Assembly (NCBI RefSeq): GCF_020382885.2 | Contig: NC_058499.1 | Span: forward strand, 21,623,872 to 21,687,871 | From: Scatophagus argus | Taxonomy: Eukaryota > Chordata > Actinopteri > Scatophagidae | Length of the DNA: 64,000 nucleotides | Direction: 5' to 3' | In this document: one piece after another, positions 30,498 to 41,932 of the stretch | Numbering within the stretch: position 1 is the first letter of the stretch | Layout: each line of letters starts with the position of its first letter | Notes under the pieces: model-generated | Seen by the model: the letters and a program-made list of their open reading frames with translations, nothing else | Databases searched by the model: none | Told to the model about the DNA's origin: nothing | Translations under genes and position numbers: made by a program

Positions 30498-31579
30498 TCA
30501 ATCTTAAAATTAATAAAGAGCTGTAAACAATGTTTTTGTTTTGCAATATTCACTCAATTAGGCAACACAATACAATAAAGTACTCATTGTATGAATATGC
30601 CCCTGCAATGTTGTTACCACTTTTGCCTCACCTTAAAAGCTTACCTACTCCATGAACTGCTCCTCCCAGTAGATCTGATGGTCTTCTGAAGAAGCAACAC
30701 AAATGAAAGAAGAGTTTATTTATGAAAATATCAGAATAATTAATGTTATTGCAAAGCAAAAGAAAACCTATAATCTTTTTACTTGAACAAATGGTTTCAA
30801 AGTATTTCAATAAATTTCAGACAAATATATCAACAGATTAAATTAAGCCATATGCAATTCATTTACAACCAACAATTACTGAGAATATTTAATTTAATCA
30901 TGTACTATATACTTAGTATGCAATGGTCATACTTTTTGTGTAGCAGTTACATTTAAACCAAGTCTCTGAAAAAGTATTTTTGATTAGCCCTTGTTTTTTG
31001 ATGACACCGAGTAGACTTCACCTTGTAAAAATATTTCAGACCTCACTGCACATGTAAAACTATTAATAATTGCATGATAAAACAATGTTAAAGCAGACTA
31101 GATCCATGGACAACTACTTTGCTGAACTGTTGGTGCAAGCCTGTCCAGTCCTATCTTTCTACTTCTACTTTTTTACCCTCATTCAAAGAAAAAGCAGGAA
31201 GAGAACAAGACATACACACACATTTACACATTTTCATAACCACGTTGCAGAGAGAGAGAGACACCAGAAATATTTTATGTCCTCATCTTTTGCAATCATG
31301 CAGGGACGACAACAGTTACAAACCTAGCAGTTAACCTAACTTTTAACTGACACGTGGACAAGGATGCGAGGCCATGCTACTAGGGTTTTGCTAGCTAATT
31401 TGGACAGAGGCAGAAAATTTAAGACAAGTGATCTGAGACAGAATAATTCACATTCACCGAGGCTAACGTTATCTTGAAGTCAACTTCGAATAGCCCAAAC
31501 ATCTCTACTTTCACCGTCAGTGTAGTTGTTCCAGATTAATGTTAATGTTATACCTTCGGTGTGGCCCCATGGCTCCCAC

Positions 31580-32165
31580 AAAGTTGACAAAGATTCAAGG
31601 AGCTTTATTGTCATTTCACACACGTAAAACATGAGTGGAACGAAATTAGTTTCCCCGGTCCCAGTATCAGCCCAGTTTCTTAACAAAATAAATATAAATA
31701 TAAACAATGCTATATAGTATAAAAACATTGTAATATAAGTGAAAACAGTAGATGGTATAAACACCAGTGTAAACAGTATAAACAGTAGTGCAAATGGCTG
31801 ACAGGGTAGTGCAAAATGACCGTAGTGCAATGGAACATGAGTAGTTTAAGTCTGTGCAAATGCTGCATTGTGCAAAATGTTCCATGGGTGGTTGTTTGTG
31901 TATTTGTTGGTGTGTGAGGTGTGAGTTTGGCAGCAGGGGCTACAGAGGACCACCAGAGTTCAACAGTCTCACAGCTTCTGGGAAGAAGCTGTTCCTCAGT
32001 CTGGTGGTCCTGCTCTTGATGCTCCGCAGCCTCCTGCCTGAGGGGAGAGGGGCAAACAGTTTGTGTGAGGGGTGGGTGGGGTCCTTCATGATGCAGGAGG
32101 CCCTTTTCCTGCACCTGGAGGTGTAAATGTCTGTGGTGGTGGATAGGCTGTGTCCCACAGTCTTT
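31580..32165 (+). repeat. LINE-like or related interspersed repeat
   Basis: From AAGATTCAAGGAGCTTTATTGTC through ...TTCAACAGTCTCACAGCTTCTGGG and CTCCGCAGCCTCCTGCCTGAGG to GGTGGATAGGCTG. This string of blocks recurs in fish genomes, probably as the 3' part of a non-LTR retrotransposon. Family not assigned. Confidence 0.5.
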
Positions 32166-32190
32166 TGTGCAGCTTAACGTAAATTCAAAA

Positions 32191-32275
32191 AGAAAAGGGA
32201 ATTAATTTACTGGATGAAATATACTTTTTAAAATAAATTCCTATAGACTGCACCATTGAAGGACTTTTTACAGTG
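32191..32275 (-). repeat. Terminal inverted repeat, right (CACTGTAAAAAGTCC type)
   Basis: Inverted partner of 23130-23222, ending ...GAAGGACTTTTTACAGTG at 32275. The flanking triplets (cca on the left, tac on the right) do not match, so a single insertion event is not proven. Confidence 0.8.
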
Positions 32276-32451
32276 TACTTATATATAGTAAGTAAGTCAT
32301 ATTTAATCTTAGTATGTTATTGTATGATCAAAGTGTTGCCCGATCCATGTAATACATATATGATGGTGAGTGTGGAAAACACAAAACAAAAGATATAAGT
32401 TAGCAACTTTTTACTGAGTGGTGCTTTCATGTAAATGCCAAAACAGTTGGG

Positions 32452-32508
32452 ACACTGCAGGGAATCGAACCCCATCCCGCTAAAGCAGGAGTACCATTAC
32501 CAGCGCCT
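32452..32508 (-). other. tRNA-like sequence (B box), probably SINE head or tRNA relic
   Basis: The minus strand reads a D-arm-like TGGTAATGGTA, then CCTGCTTTAGCGGG (an arm-like inverted repeat) and GGGTTCGATTCCC, a perfect T-arm/B box. The acceptor stem does not pair well, so a working tRNA is unlikely. Confidence 0.35.
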
Positions 32509-33703
32509 TTTGTTTTTGTGGCTGAAATTTCAGCTAATCTGTTCTACAACGGAGGCATGGCGTGTAAACAGGGAGGAGTCAAACTTATTGTCCCATTAGC
32601 AATTGAGCTCACGGGCTCACTGAGCTTTCTTAGGTTTTTTTTTTTTTTTACTCTCTATTTTGTATTTGTCACATCTCTTGCTTTTGGTGTAACTGGACTG
32701 TTGAATGTTGCTGTGCAACTTTATGGTGTGACTGGGCCCTCATTCAGCCTCAGTAGCTGCTGGCTGCGTGTTGGGACCAACCACAGCATTTCTTTCATTG
32801 CAACTGAAGTATCGCAGGGAGACTTTTTGAAATCAGAATTTTGTGTTTTACACTCAGCTGACAGTTACAACGGCACGTGAGTAAAGTTTGAAAACCACAG
32901 GTAACCAGCTAATGCCAAAGTTTTCTATATTTGTTTGATTCAGAGTCAGCAAGCTTAATGAAATAGTAGGCTATTACAAAATACTTGAAATTAGCAAATT
33001 ATTTCCTTATTGCTTTTCATTTTTAGCTGTTTTTAATAGTAGTTCAGTATAGACATTTATGTATGTTTACATTTATCATGAATTCCCATCACTCATCATT
33101 AACAGATGATCAAGTCTATATGACTTTAGGTGTTGAAAGTTCAGTTGATGTATGAAGTAAGCATGAGTTCCTTAACTGATGATCTATTAAGTGGGAACTA
33201 ATCATGTGGTGACTTTTGACTATAATAGTGAACAACAGGAATTCATGATACATGTTGCACTGAATCATCATCAGTCATGCATTATTCAGTACTACTGAGG
33301 TATATAATTTGTAGTCTAACCTTATTACAGCGATAGCCCAGAAGCAATAAACAGTTAAAATGCTGTTACCGTCAGTGCTCAAAGAATATCAGAGAAAAAG
33401 GAAATTGCTTTTTCACGCGCCGGGCAGTGATATAAGAATGGGCCGAATTATAATATCGCCAATCGCCAATTATTTTTTTTCAACAAAAAAACAGACACAC
33501 ATTCAAGAAGTTTTATGTGTGCCTTAATACATGTGTCAAGGGATCTTAAAGGCCTGAAGTCGTGGAGATTCACAAGGAGATGTACAAAGAAATAGTGCTG
33601 GATGCAACTGCCGCTCAGATACGAGTGTGTAAATGACACTCACAAAGATACTTGGTGAAATGGCTTAAACATTTGCAGAAGATCGTTCTTCTGAGGAATT
33701 TTA
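32509..33703. other. No gene seen
   Basis: AT-rich DNA between the inverted-repeat interval and cyb5r2 exon 3. I searched the minus strand for further cyb5r2 exons and found none. Confidence 0.4.
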
Positions 33704-33757
33704 GAGAAGAGAAGAGAAGAGAAGAGAAGAGAAGAGAAGAGAAGAGAAGAGAAGAGA
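33704..33757 (+). repeat. (GAAGA)n microsatellite
   Basis: About ten GAAGA units, starting 14 nt below the 3' end of cyb5r2 exon 3. In the transcript it is a pyrimidine-rich (UCUUC)n tract right after the 5' splice site. Confidence 0.95.
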
Positions 33758-33770
33758 GCTGTTTCAGTAC

Positions 33771-34628
33771 CTACTGGCAGTCCAAGGATCTGAGTTGCAG
33801 ATGGAAGGCCAAACCGAAATTTCTTTGTGTCATGGCTGATTTCCTGTAGTCAAGGACACACACAGGTTAGAAAAAAACAATCCAAACACTTCAGCATATC
33901 TTATCATAGCTGCTAGCTTTCAAAATCATGTTTCTGAGGCTTCAATTTGAGACTGGGTGGTCTTTATATGATGCATATTTATCTAATGTACCGTTCAATG
34001 AGCGAGTGTCGAGGTAGAGATAGATAAGAAAAGAACCTTGATGACCCCTAGAGGTCTCTGTGTTCTGTCTATTTTCCAGATTTACTGTTTCTGCAAAGAT
34101 TTTCATCTCACTGGGTGGCACCAAATCAAACCAACCCCACCCCACCACATGACAAAAATAAACTGAAAATTCATAACTTTGAACACTCATGCCCTTCAGC
34201 TCAGGGTTTCGTTAGTTTGATATGAAACTCAAACTGAAAAATGATTGTCTGTGCAGATGTTCCTTCACAGTACAATTCATACACAGCAGTTGAATATGAA
34301 GTTGCTGTATCATTTGGTTTGATTCTTTGTTAAAAGTGGGTGTCAGTATGCAGTCTACCTGTTTGTTTATAAGGGGAAGGGCATATTTGACCATAGGATC
34401 CTGCAGAGTGACAGGCAGTTTCTTCTTCTTCTCTCCTGGAGAGCCTCGCAGAATGAAGTACAGCACAGTCACTACCACCACAGAAAGAGCTGCCACCCAT
34501 GGGACCGTCTGCAAAACAAAGACCATTTACAGAGTGAAGACTTACACAAAACGGCACAGCAAAAGATGAGTGAAATAATTAAAAAGGAAAATGAAGTGAA
34601 AGTTGATTCTCACCAAGATCTGATCCAT
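33771..34628 (-). CDS. cyb5r2: NADH-cytochrome b5 reductase 2, first three coding exons
   Basis: Exon 1 34628-34614 (MDQIL, GTGAGA donor), exon 2 34508-34359 (150 nt) and exon 3 33843-33771 (73 nt, GTACTG donor) join in frame. Exon 2 encodes a hydrophobic anchor (VPWVAALSVVVVTVLYFIL), a Lys-rich turn and TLQDPMVKYALPLI. Exon 3 encodes EISHDTKKFRFGLPSATQIL and LGLPVG, the conserved start of the FAD-binding domain. The enzyme passes electrons from NADH through FAD to cytochrome b5 at membranes. CYB5R3 is the alternative, but the neighbour ovch2 favours CYB5R2. The remaining FAD and NADH-binding exons are not visible anywhere to the left in the window. A CT/CA microsatellite (34705-34758) lies just upstream of the ATG. 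Confidence 0.75.
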
Positions 34629-34728
34629 AGTTTTAAGTTCCTTCTTTTCACACAGCCTGACGGACCAGAGTCCACACACAGTCCAGCCAAAGACAGCCTT
34701 CACAATCTCTCTCTCTCTCTCTCTCTGT

Positions 34729-34760
<32 letters not shown>

Positions 34761-37700
34761 GTGAAGGGCCTCCAAAAGGGGGCGAGGCTTCCTGCTGGAG
34801 GAAAGGTGACACAAGGTCCAAAGCACCAATAGGAAGACAGATCTCATCATGACACTACACAGTACAGAGGTGGTGTTCAGGCACTGAGGAGCAGAGCCAT
34901 GAAATCACACCACTGAGAGAGGGGAGGAGAAAGACGCACACATAGAGATTACATAACTAACGCTACGAGAAAATATTTTTTTCTTTGTGAAGCACTGACA
35001 AGTACTTGCATTTTCAAAGTTGATATGCAAAGCCCCAGAATCAGTTATAGTTGCTGACAAATGAAACTCCCATATAGTATATATAGATATAAAATATATA
35101 TAAAATAAAGTGCTTCCCAAATAAAATATATAGTTTAATAGCAATATAATTCATATAATGGCTGATATAATAGTGTGTGAAGTATTTTGAGATACCAGCT
35201 TTGTTTGTTTGTTTGTAGACGTAAAATAGATCCACAACTCCCACCCAACAGTACATGTGGCCTACTTTTGCAGCTGTGAGAACATAAATATGGAAAGATT
35301 ATAGAGCAGCTCTGCTAATATTAAAATATAAACCCACATGTGTATGTTTAAGGAGGATTATACAGCCAAGAAGAGTTACAGAAGGAGCTCTGTGAGGCTA
35401 CTTAGGCATGATGCTTTTTAGATAAATGCTGACATTGGCATGTAGCTACTATCTTAGCATGCTAGCGTTGGCTAATTAGCACCACACACAAAGTACAGGC
35501 TGATGGGAATGTCATGAAAGTTTGACCTTGATGATGGCACTAGATGAAAAGTCAGAGGAAACATTTTAACAGTTCACCCATGAATGTTCAATCAGTCCAA
35601 TAGTTGTTCAAGACTTCACTCAAATCCACAAATGTGACATTTTTTTCATGCTTTGAGTACCTGCCGATTACTGTGAAGATCTTTCAGCCTGGACCAAAGT
35701 GGCGGCAACAGTCCAACATAGTCAATGCAAAAGCTACTAGCATGGCAAAAATCAATGTAACAGTTTAGTCCTTAAAAAGATGGGCTACGGTAACTGCAAC
35801 TGCATTTTTTATGTTTGTGCATCCACTCTTAACCAGTTTTGTGCCAAAACACTGGCACTTACAAGACAAAGGAATCAACAAGGGGAACCGTAGTGTCAAG
35901 AAGTTGCTTTTTTCCCGCCTTATTAGGACTTTTCTTTTATTTTATTAAATGGAATTTATTGAACATTGGCATTGTTATTTATTTCAGTCAAGATCAACAT
36001 GTATTTTTCTCTTCCAACAGGTTGCTACCCTCTCCCTGAAGACTCTCCACTGTAGTCTTCATCATCTGAGCCCGCGTTCATACGCAGCCTGGGATCATCT
36101 GGGCTCTGCTGAGACAGGGCTCTGCTGCTTGACTCCTGCACAGCTGGGGCTGCTACATCCAAGTTCACTAAAAACAGAATTATGTGGAATTATGAAAGGA
36201 GTCTCAAAATAAGCCCAGACAAGGGAGAAACATCGGCATTAAGTGGAGGCATGCTGTACATTATCTCTCTTTATTACATGCTGTGTAGAGAAAGAGCTTT
36301 ACTTTAGTCAAAATAACACCCATCAGTCACCCTCCGCTCTTCAAGCCCCTGTAAAAGCGCCCCTGAGCGAGACACTTCTCCCTAACTGCTGCAGTGGAGC
36401 TGCTGTCGTCACACTGTGTATCAGCTCAGTGTCAACATGTGGACATGACTGAGGTGGAAGATACTGAAGAAATCAGAGTTGAAAAAATAAGTAATGAAAG
36501 CAACACAGCTGTTTTATCGCAGCTATTTTGACTTGACAAACTGTCCTCTGTATAAAAAGCGTCTGCAATGCAGGCCTTTTTACTTGAACTAATTTATTTC
36601 ACCTGTTTCTTTTTCCAGTGCTGCTAGTAAACATTACTAGCAGCACTTATTATACCACCATACTATTTTTGTATGATCTTGATCATAAAAAATGCTTGAA
36701 GAAACACACAGATTATTCAGATCAACTAACAGTAAACTGTCACTAGAGGGTGCCCTGTACCTGCAGACAACAGTTATCTTTCACACAGTTCTCATCAGAC
36801 GTAGACGTGAGCTGGTAAAAAATAAAAGTAAGGTCATTTCCTGTGGTATATGAAATAAATGTTTACATTATAAACAGTGTAAAAGGCCCCTGCATGTTCT
36901 TTATTGTAAAGGACATAAGGAGGACTAATGTGTTCTCAATAAACAGATCTGGCTCCTGGCACATATCTGCTGACAGATTGTAGCATATAGCCAAGTACAC
37001 AAAACTGTTGGGAACCACTGCTGTAGGTTATCTACTAGATTCTTTCATCTACAGTAACTTAAGAAATGAATCATCTGACAGCTCTCTGGAGTTTCAGACT
37101 TTGATATAGAGGAATTAGAGTGACATAATGTCCTGTTTGGGGGAAACACATAAGTCGTGTGGCCAAAACACTGTGTTGATTGCTGTTTCGTGGATGTCTA
37201 GTTCACTGCTATGTTCACAGACACTCTGACAGGCTGGGAAGGCACAGAAATATTGAAGTTTGGAAGAGGGGCCTTTTAAAATTATTATTATAATAACTAT
37301 ATTTGATTATAATAATTATTATATTTGGTAGATTATAAAATGAATTCAGACAAAAACACCAACCAAATATAAGCCTTGTATATACTTATCACATATGAAA
37401 CATTGCTATCATTTTTTCGTGATTGTAGCAGTGTTTACAGTTTGACAAGCTTCTGGTGACAGTTGATTGAGATAGCAGACAGCTTTGGACTGGATTTAGC
37501 TTATGACACCCTGTTACACTGATAATTTTTACAGAAATAAAAATACTTGGAAAGAGTCACTTTTCAGGAACATTGTGACTAATAATGCTGATTGATTTGA
37601 CTTATTATTTTGCTTGTATACACTACAGTCATCTAATATTGAGTTCAAACATGCCTTATTTGTTTTATTATTGTCTTCATTGTGGACTATTTTATTCTGT

Positions 37701-40270
37701 TCTATTTTTGTATTATTTTAATTGTCTGATTCTATATGCCTTAGTGGAATGTGTTAATCCTGGTTCAACAAAAGCATTTTGTAATTTTGTTTCAAAAAGA
37801 GCTGAATAAATATATTATATTATTTTTATTACATAAAAGTAATACTTCTGCATAAGCTGACTCCATTTCAAGTGTATTTACATGACCCTTCATCACTGCC
37901 TATGCACCAAAGGAGGTAATGAAACAACAGACAATCGCTGTTTGTCTAACTGTCAAGTATCTCTAAATTCAAATTTTCATTGACACACATGCACATGTTT
38001 TTTGACCTTGCTTGCTGGGTCCAGGTGGGTGGAGCATGTAGTTAGACAGTTTAACATGAAGAAGAAGAAAAAGAAAAAGAAGAAGGAGAAGGAGACGGAG
38101 AAGGAGTTGCAGTGGGGGGGAGAAAGCTGCAGCAAAACACTATCACAGTCCCAAAGGAACTGGTGTGGCCCTGGAGGCAGAAGAGACACAGCAGGAGACT
38201 GCAGAGAGAAGAATACAGTATCAGAACAAAGAAAGTTTTTCACTTCCCAGTCTCAAGATAAAATATTGCCACTTGTGGAAATGAACCACAGGATACTCTA
38301 TAACCCAGTTTGGGTCCTAATTCAAAGTGTAACCGTTCACAGTATACAGACACACAGATTAATAAATTATGGAGGAAAATGAAGTGCAAAATAACAGATA
38401 GACGAGTCTGTGAAAAGGGAGTTCACAGAGCAAATGAGAGGAACTGAAAGAGAAGCCTCTTTATCTTTCCCTGGAGGACACACACACACACACTCGCTCT
38501 CTCTCCCTCTCACACAAACACACACACACACACACAGCTGTATGTACCTGTTTCTCAGGTCCTGTTGTCACAATTAGCAGGCTGTTGAGGGATTTTGTCT
38601 CTCTGGGAGGGCTCAAGATGAGCAGGAACACCCTGAGCACACAGTATAGGAACTGAACTGGGACATCTCTCTGTTCTGGAACATATCTGCCGTGTTGTGT
38701 GTTTGTTTGTTTGTAAGTGCACACACAGTGTGGAGATGGTGAGGCTCTCACATAAACTGCAGGTTTCTGCAGGCAGATACTGGTGTTTTTGAAATGAGAA
38801 AGGTGATACTTTATACTACCAGTATTCACTATCTTTAAAGTAGTTCATTTTATTGCCAGTGATCCTTCCAGTACATCTTTGCATGAACCACAATTACTTT
38901 TATTATATCATGTATATATAATGTATATGTTTTTTCTGACATATAATGTATATGTTTTAACTGACATTATAATATTAGTAAAACAAATACGGTGTGAAAC
39001 CAGTCAAAATTAGTGGAGATTAAAACAAATAGTTTTTCATATTTTGGGATAGATGTTTTTACACTTTCTTTTGAGAGTAAAATGAGAGGACTGACACCAC
39101 TCTCACTCTCATGTCTATATAGTTAAAACAGCCAGGAGTTTAGTTAGTTTAGTTGAGAAGGAAGTTAGCCTGGTTCTATCCAAAGATAACAAAACCTGTC
39201 TGCTATCTTCTCAGTTTAATCCCTACCAAAAACAAAGTAATAAAGTTGTTTCGCCTATGTGCTAAACTATTTTTTGGTAGGTTCCTGAAGTCCTGGTGTC
39301 ACTGTGAGCTTGCCAGACATACAGCCAAGACTGCAAAAGTGACAGCACTCAACCAAAAAAAAAAAAAAGCTTTACCTCAGGCTAGCTGTTTCCTATGGAC
39401 TCCAGTCTTTGTGCTAAGCTAAGTATATTGGTTGCTAACTGTAGGATTCTACTCAGTGTATAGTTATGATAGTGGTATCAGTCTTCTCCTTCAGAATTAG
39501 TCCAGTACTTTGCACAGTCAACAGTGGAAAACTCAACTATTGTATTTTTTGTGTCCTTGTCTTAAAGCTGAAGCTCTTATTCTCTTTCTCTTTTTAGTTA
39601 GCTAGATAGCTGAAAAGAGCGGACAGCTGACAAAAACTTCACAGCTCTACAATGTGTGAAACAAATTTGATATTTCTTATCCTCAAAAGAGATGTGGAGC
39701 GATTTCTACCTCTGTATCATTTTTGATACAGCTTGTACAAAAATATTAATTCGATAGAGAAGAGAAAATATCAACAATACTATCAGTGCAAAAATGCTGC
39801 TGAATAATCCCACCCTTATGCTGTAGGTAAAACTTTTGTTTTGGTTTGTGCCTGTTTGGCAGTTTGCAGAAGCAGATGTGTCATTGCACTTCTCTTGACT
39901 CAGTTGTAACTCCAGCGTTAAATGTCCCATTTCCATTCCAAATGCCAGTGAGGCCACTGGAGGACAGTCCTGCCAAAACTAAGACCAGCAGCTTCTCCCC
40001 CCATGTTTCATTATTGTTTTGCTGTTCCATGAAGGAGATCATTCTTTAATGCAGCCTTAGCCTCAGAGAGTTGGATGAGCCACATGCTTGCCACTGGGAG
40101 CTGTTGAGCACCATTCACTTCCAATGTTGACTCCAAAACAGCAGCCCAGTTGTCAGTGCCTTGTTTTAAAGCTCAAGGATTCAAGGTGAGGAGGGTTACT
40201 CATTCATGTAGTTAATATTTTCCCGGAAACCAAGATTCTTGTCACTGCCCTCTTTCTTATTTGACAAACT
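34629..40270. other. Intergenic region between cyb5r2 and ovch2
   Basis: No gene supported. It holds (CT)n(CA)n at 34705-34758, a GA/AAG-rich tract at about 38056-38110, (CA)n near 38479-38535 and an interspersed repeat at about 39050-39470. A minus-strand ORF at 39706-39957 (GTG start) has a hydrophobic segment (ALIVLLIFSLLY), but no splice context or homology that I can see. Confidence 0.5.
39050..39470. repeat. Teleost interspersed repeat with GCTAAGCTAA core
   Basis: Contains CCACTCTCACTCTCATGTCT, TAGCCTGGTTCTATCCAAAG and the inverted block CCAGTCTTTGTGCTAAGCTAAG. Related copies lie at 43590-43660 and 53640-54130. The two halves are partly inverted copies, as in foldback non-autonomous DNA elements. 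Confidence 0.55.
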
Positions 40271-41891
40271 TTAATTCAACACATTAAAATGGAAAAGAGG
40301 CCAAAGTGAGAGCAAAGAGTGAACAAACAACCAACCATATGATGTGATGTGTCGCTCTTTAGCTGCTAAATCATCTTGGTGATCTCTCCAACTTGCCACA
40401 CTTGCCGTGTCCTGATCATGGAGGTCTGCAGGGGGGGTGTTGAGAGCTTTTATGAGTCTTCATTTCTATATAGTTTTCTATTTTATCTTAGTTAAAATCA
40501 AGTTAATTTTCTGTCTGGGTTTGTAACATAATTTTTCTTAAAGTTTTTATTTTTCAGTAAGACATTACATTTCAGAACAAGTATATACACATGTATTTGT
40601 AAAATGTGTTGTGCAATGCAACACATTAAAAAATTACAAGATTAGAAATATCTGAATATTCAACTTAATATAACCTAAAATTTATACTCTATTACCCTGC
40701 AAATAAAGACAGACAACACGTTTCTCTACATTTTTGTTTGTCATAGACAATTTTAGCTCAGCTTTACCTTTTCTCTTTTGACAAAGTCTAAAATTTGTGT
40801 CATGCTGGGTTATGTAAGAATACACTCATGATTTAAAAATTCTATTTCATTCTTGCCATGGTAAGAAAAAAGAAAGTGGAGACCATCTTATTTAGACTAT
40901 GATAGTACTCTAAAACATTTCCATAAACTGACTGACACTCATCAAACACACTGTGGACATACCAGAATGGCTGATGAATGCAAGTGTAGCACTGAAGCCT
41001 CTGTGTGTGATGCTGCTGTCTGATGTGAACTGAAGCACCATGATGCTGTGGTAGGACAGGACAGGAGGAGGGACACTTCTGCCACACAGCACAGCTACAC
41101 AAAACAGAACAGAATAAACCTCTTATTGTGCTACATCATTTATGAATCTGAAAATAAAATAATGCAAAAAAGACAGCAAGACTTTCATCCTCAACTGAGA
41201 CCTGTGTTTCTAGCTAAACAAAAAGAATTTTGCTTTTCAACAAATCTCTGTAGGAATCCTTACCATATTGTCATCAGATACATAGAGTAACAACCTCAGC
41301 CTGAGTGGAAAAAAAAGTAGTTTTAAAAGACATAACTTTGATGGTCAGAGTTGCCCCAAAGGATTACTTTTGCAGTCATTGCAGCTGCATCAGAGGCAAT
41401 CTGCTGGACCAATACCACAACCTTTGGTAATCATTTAGACACCAAAATATGTAAATATAGGACCCAGGGTTACAAATCCTGGAATTCCCCTTTAGGACCA
41501 AAGTGTTTTTGAGTTTTGCCACCCAGAGAGATTCATCCGTCTTACCAATCTCATGTACTCCTTCCACATCTCCCAGTACAGTGAGGGAATCATACAAGCA
41601 TCCGTCTGACTCTTCCAGGTCAAAATCAACAAAGTCAAGCTGAAACACAACACAGTCATCAGGCGAGTTACTGATGAGTTTGTGACAGAATCTTGCATTG
41701 TGACGTGTTTCAGTCTTGCATCTGGATTCAGTTGAAGCATCACCTTAACAACATGATCCTGTGGAGCATAGACAACCCAGCGGAGGACACAGTCATTACT
41801 GTAGAACTGTGGGTAATTCAGGCTGTGGACAGCAGTCTGATCCTCAACAGAAACAAGAACAGTTCCACATCCTGAATGTGCACGAATGTAG

Positions 41892-41932
<41 letters not shown>

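Larger units (their letters stand above)
28912..30697 (-). pseudogene. Second SAMD3-like gene remnant (C-terminal exons)
   Basis: The last exon 29211-28912 follows a good acceptor (CATACAG) and encodes 99 residues ending LKNKLLS and a TAG. Its core (VGIVIEGIPVLTDL, LLLGMKYTLNLHYPPQL, FMTLKNKLL) parallels the C-terminus of fish SAMD3-like proteins and the CFNIHYPSCLASTLEFLQR exon at 3928-4096. An upstream block at 30368-30270 encodes SISVVKKRDVMLRCLIEYM. A 41-nt exon at 30685-30645 with strong splice sites encodes a short basic/Ser stretch. No SAM exon is found, and the phase between the 30270 block and the last exon does not fit, so I call it a remnant. A Gypsy solo LTR lies in the last intron. 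Confidence 0.6.

Noticed and set aside
31710..32126. ORFs on both strands (about 134 and 90 codons)
   Set aside because: They fall in a repeat family; the plus and minus frames are both accidental.
32452..32508. Functional tRNA gene
   Set aside because: B box and one arm fit, but acceptor stem and A box are poor; kept as tRNA-like relic.
39706..39957. Minus-strand ORF with one hydrophobic segment
   Set aside because: Starts at GTG, no clear splice sites, not in phase with the ovch2 end, no homology recognised.
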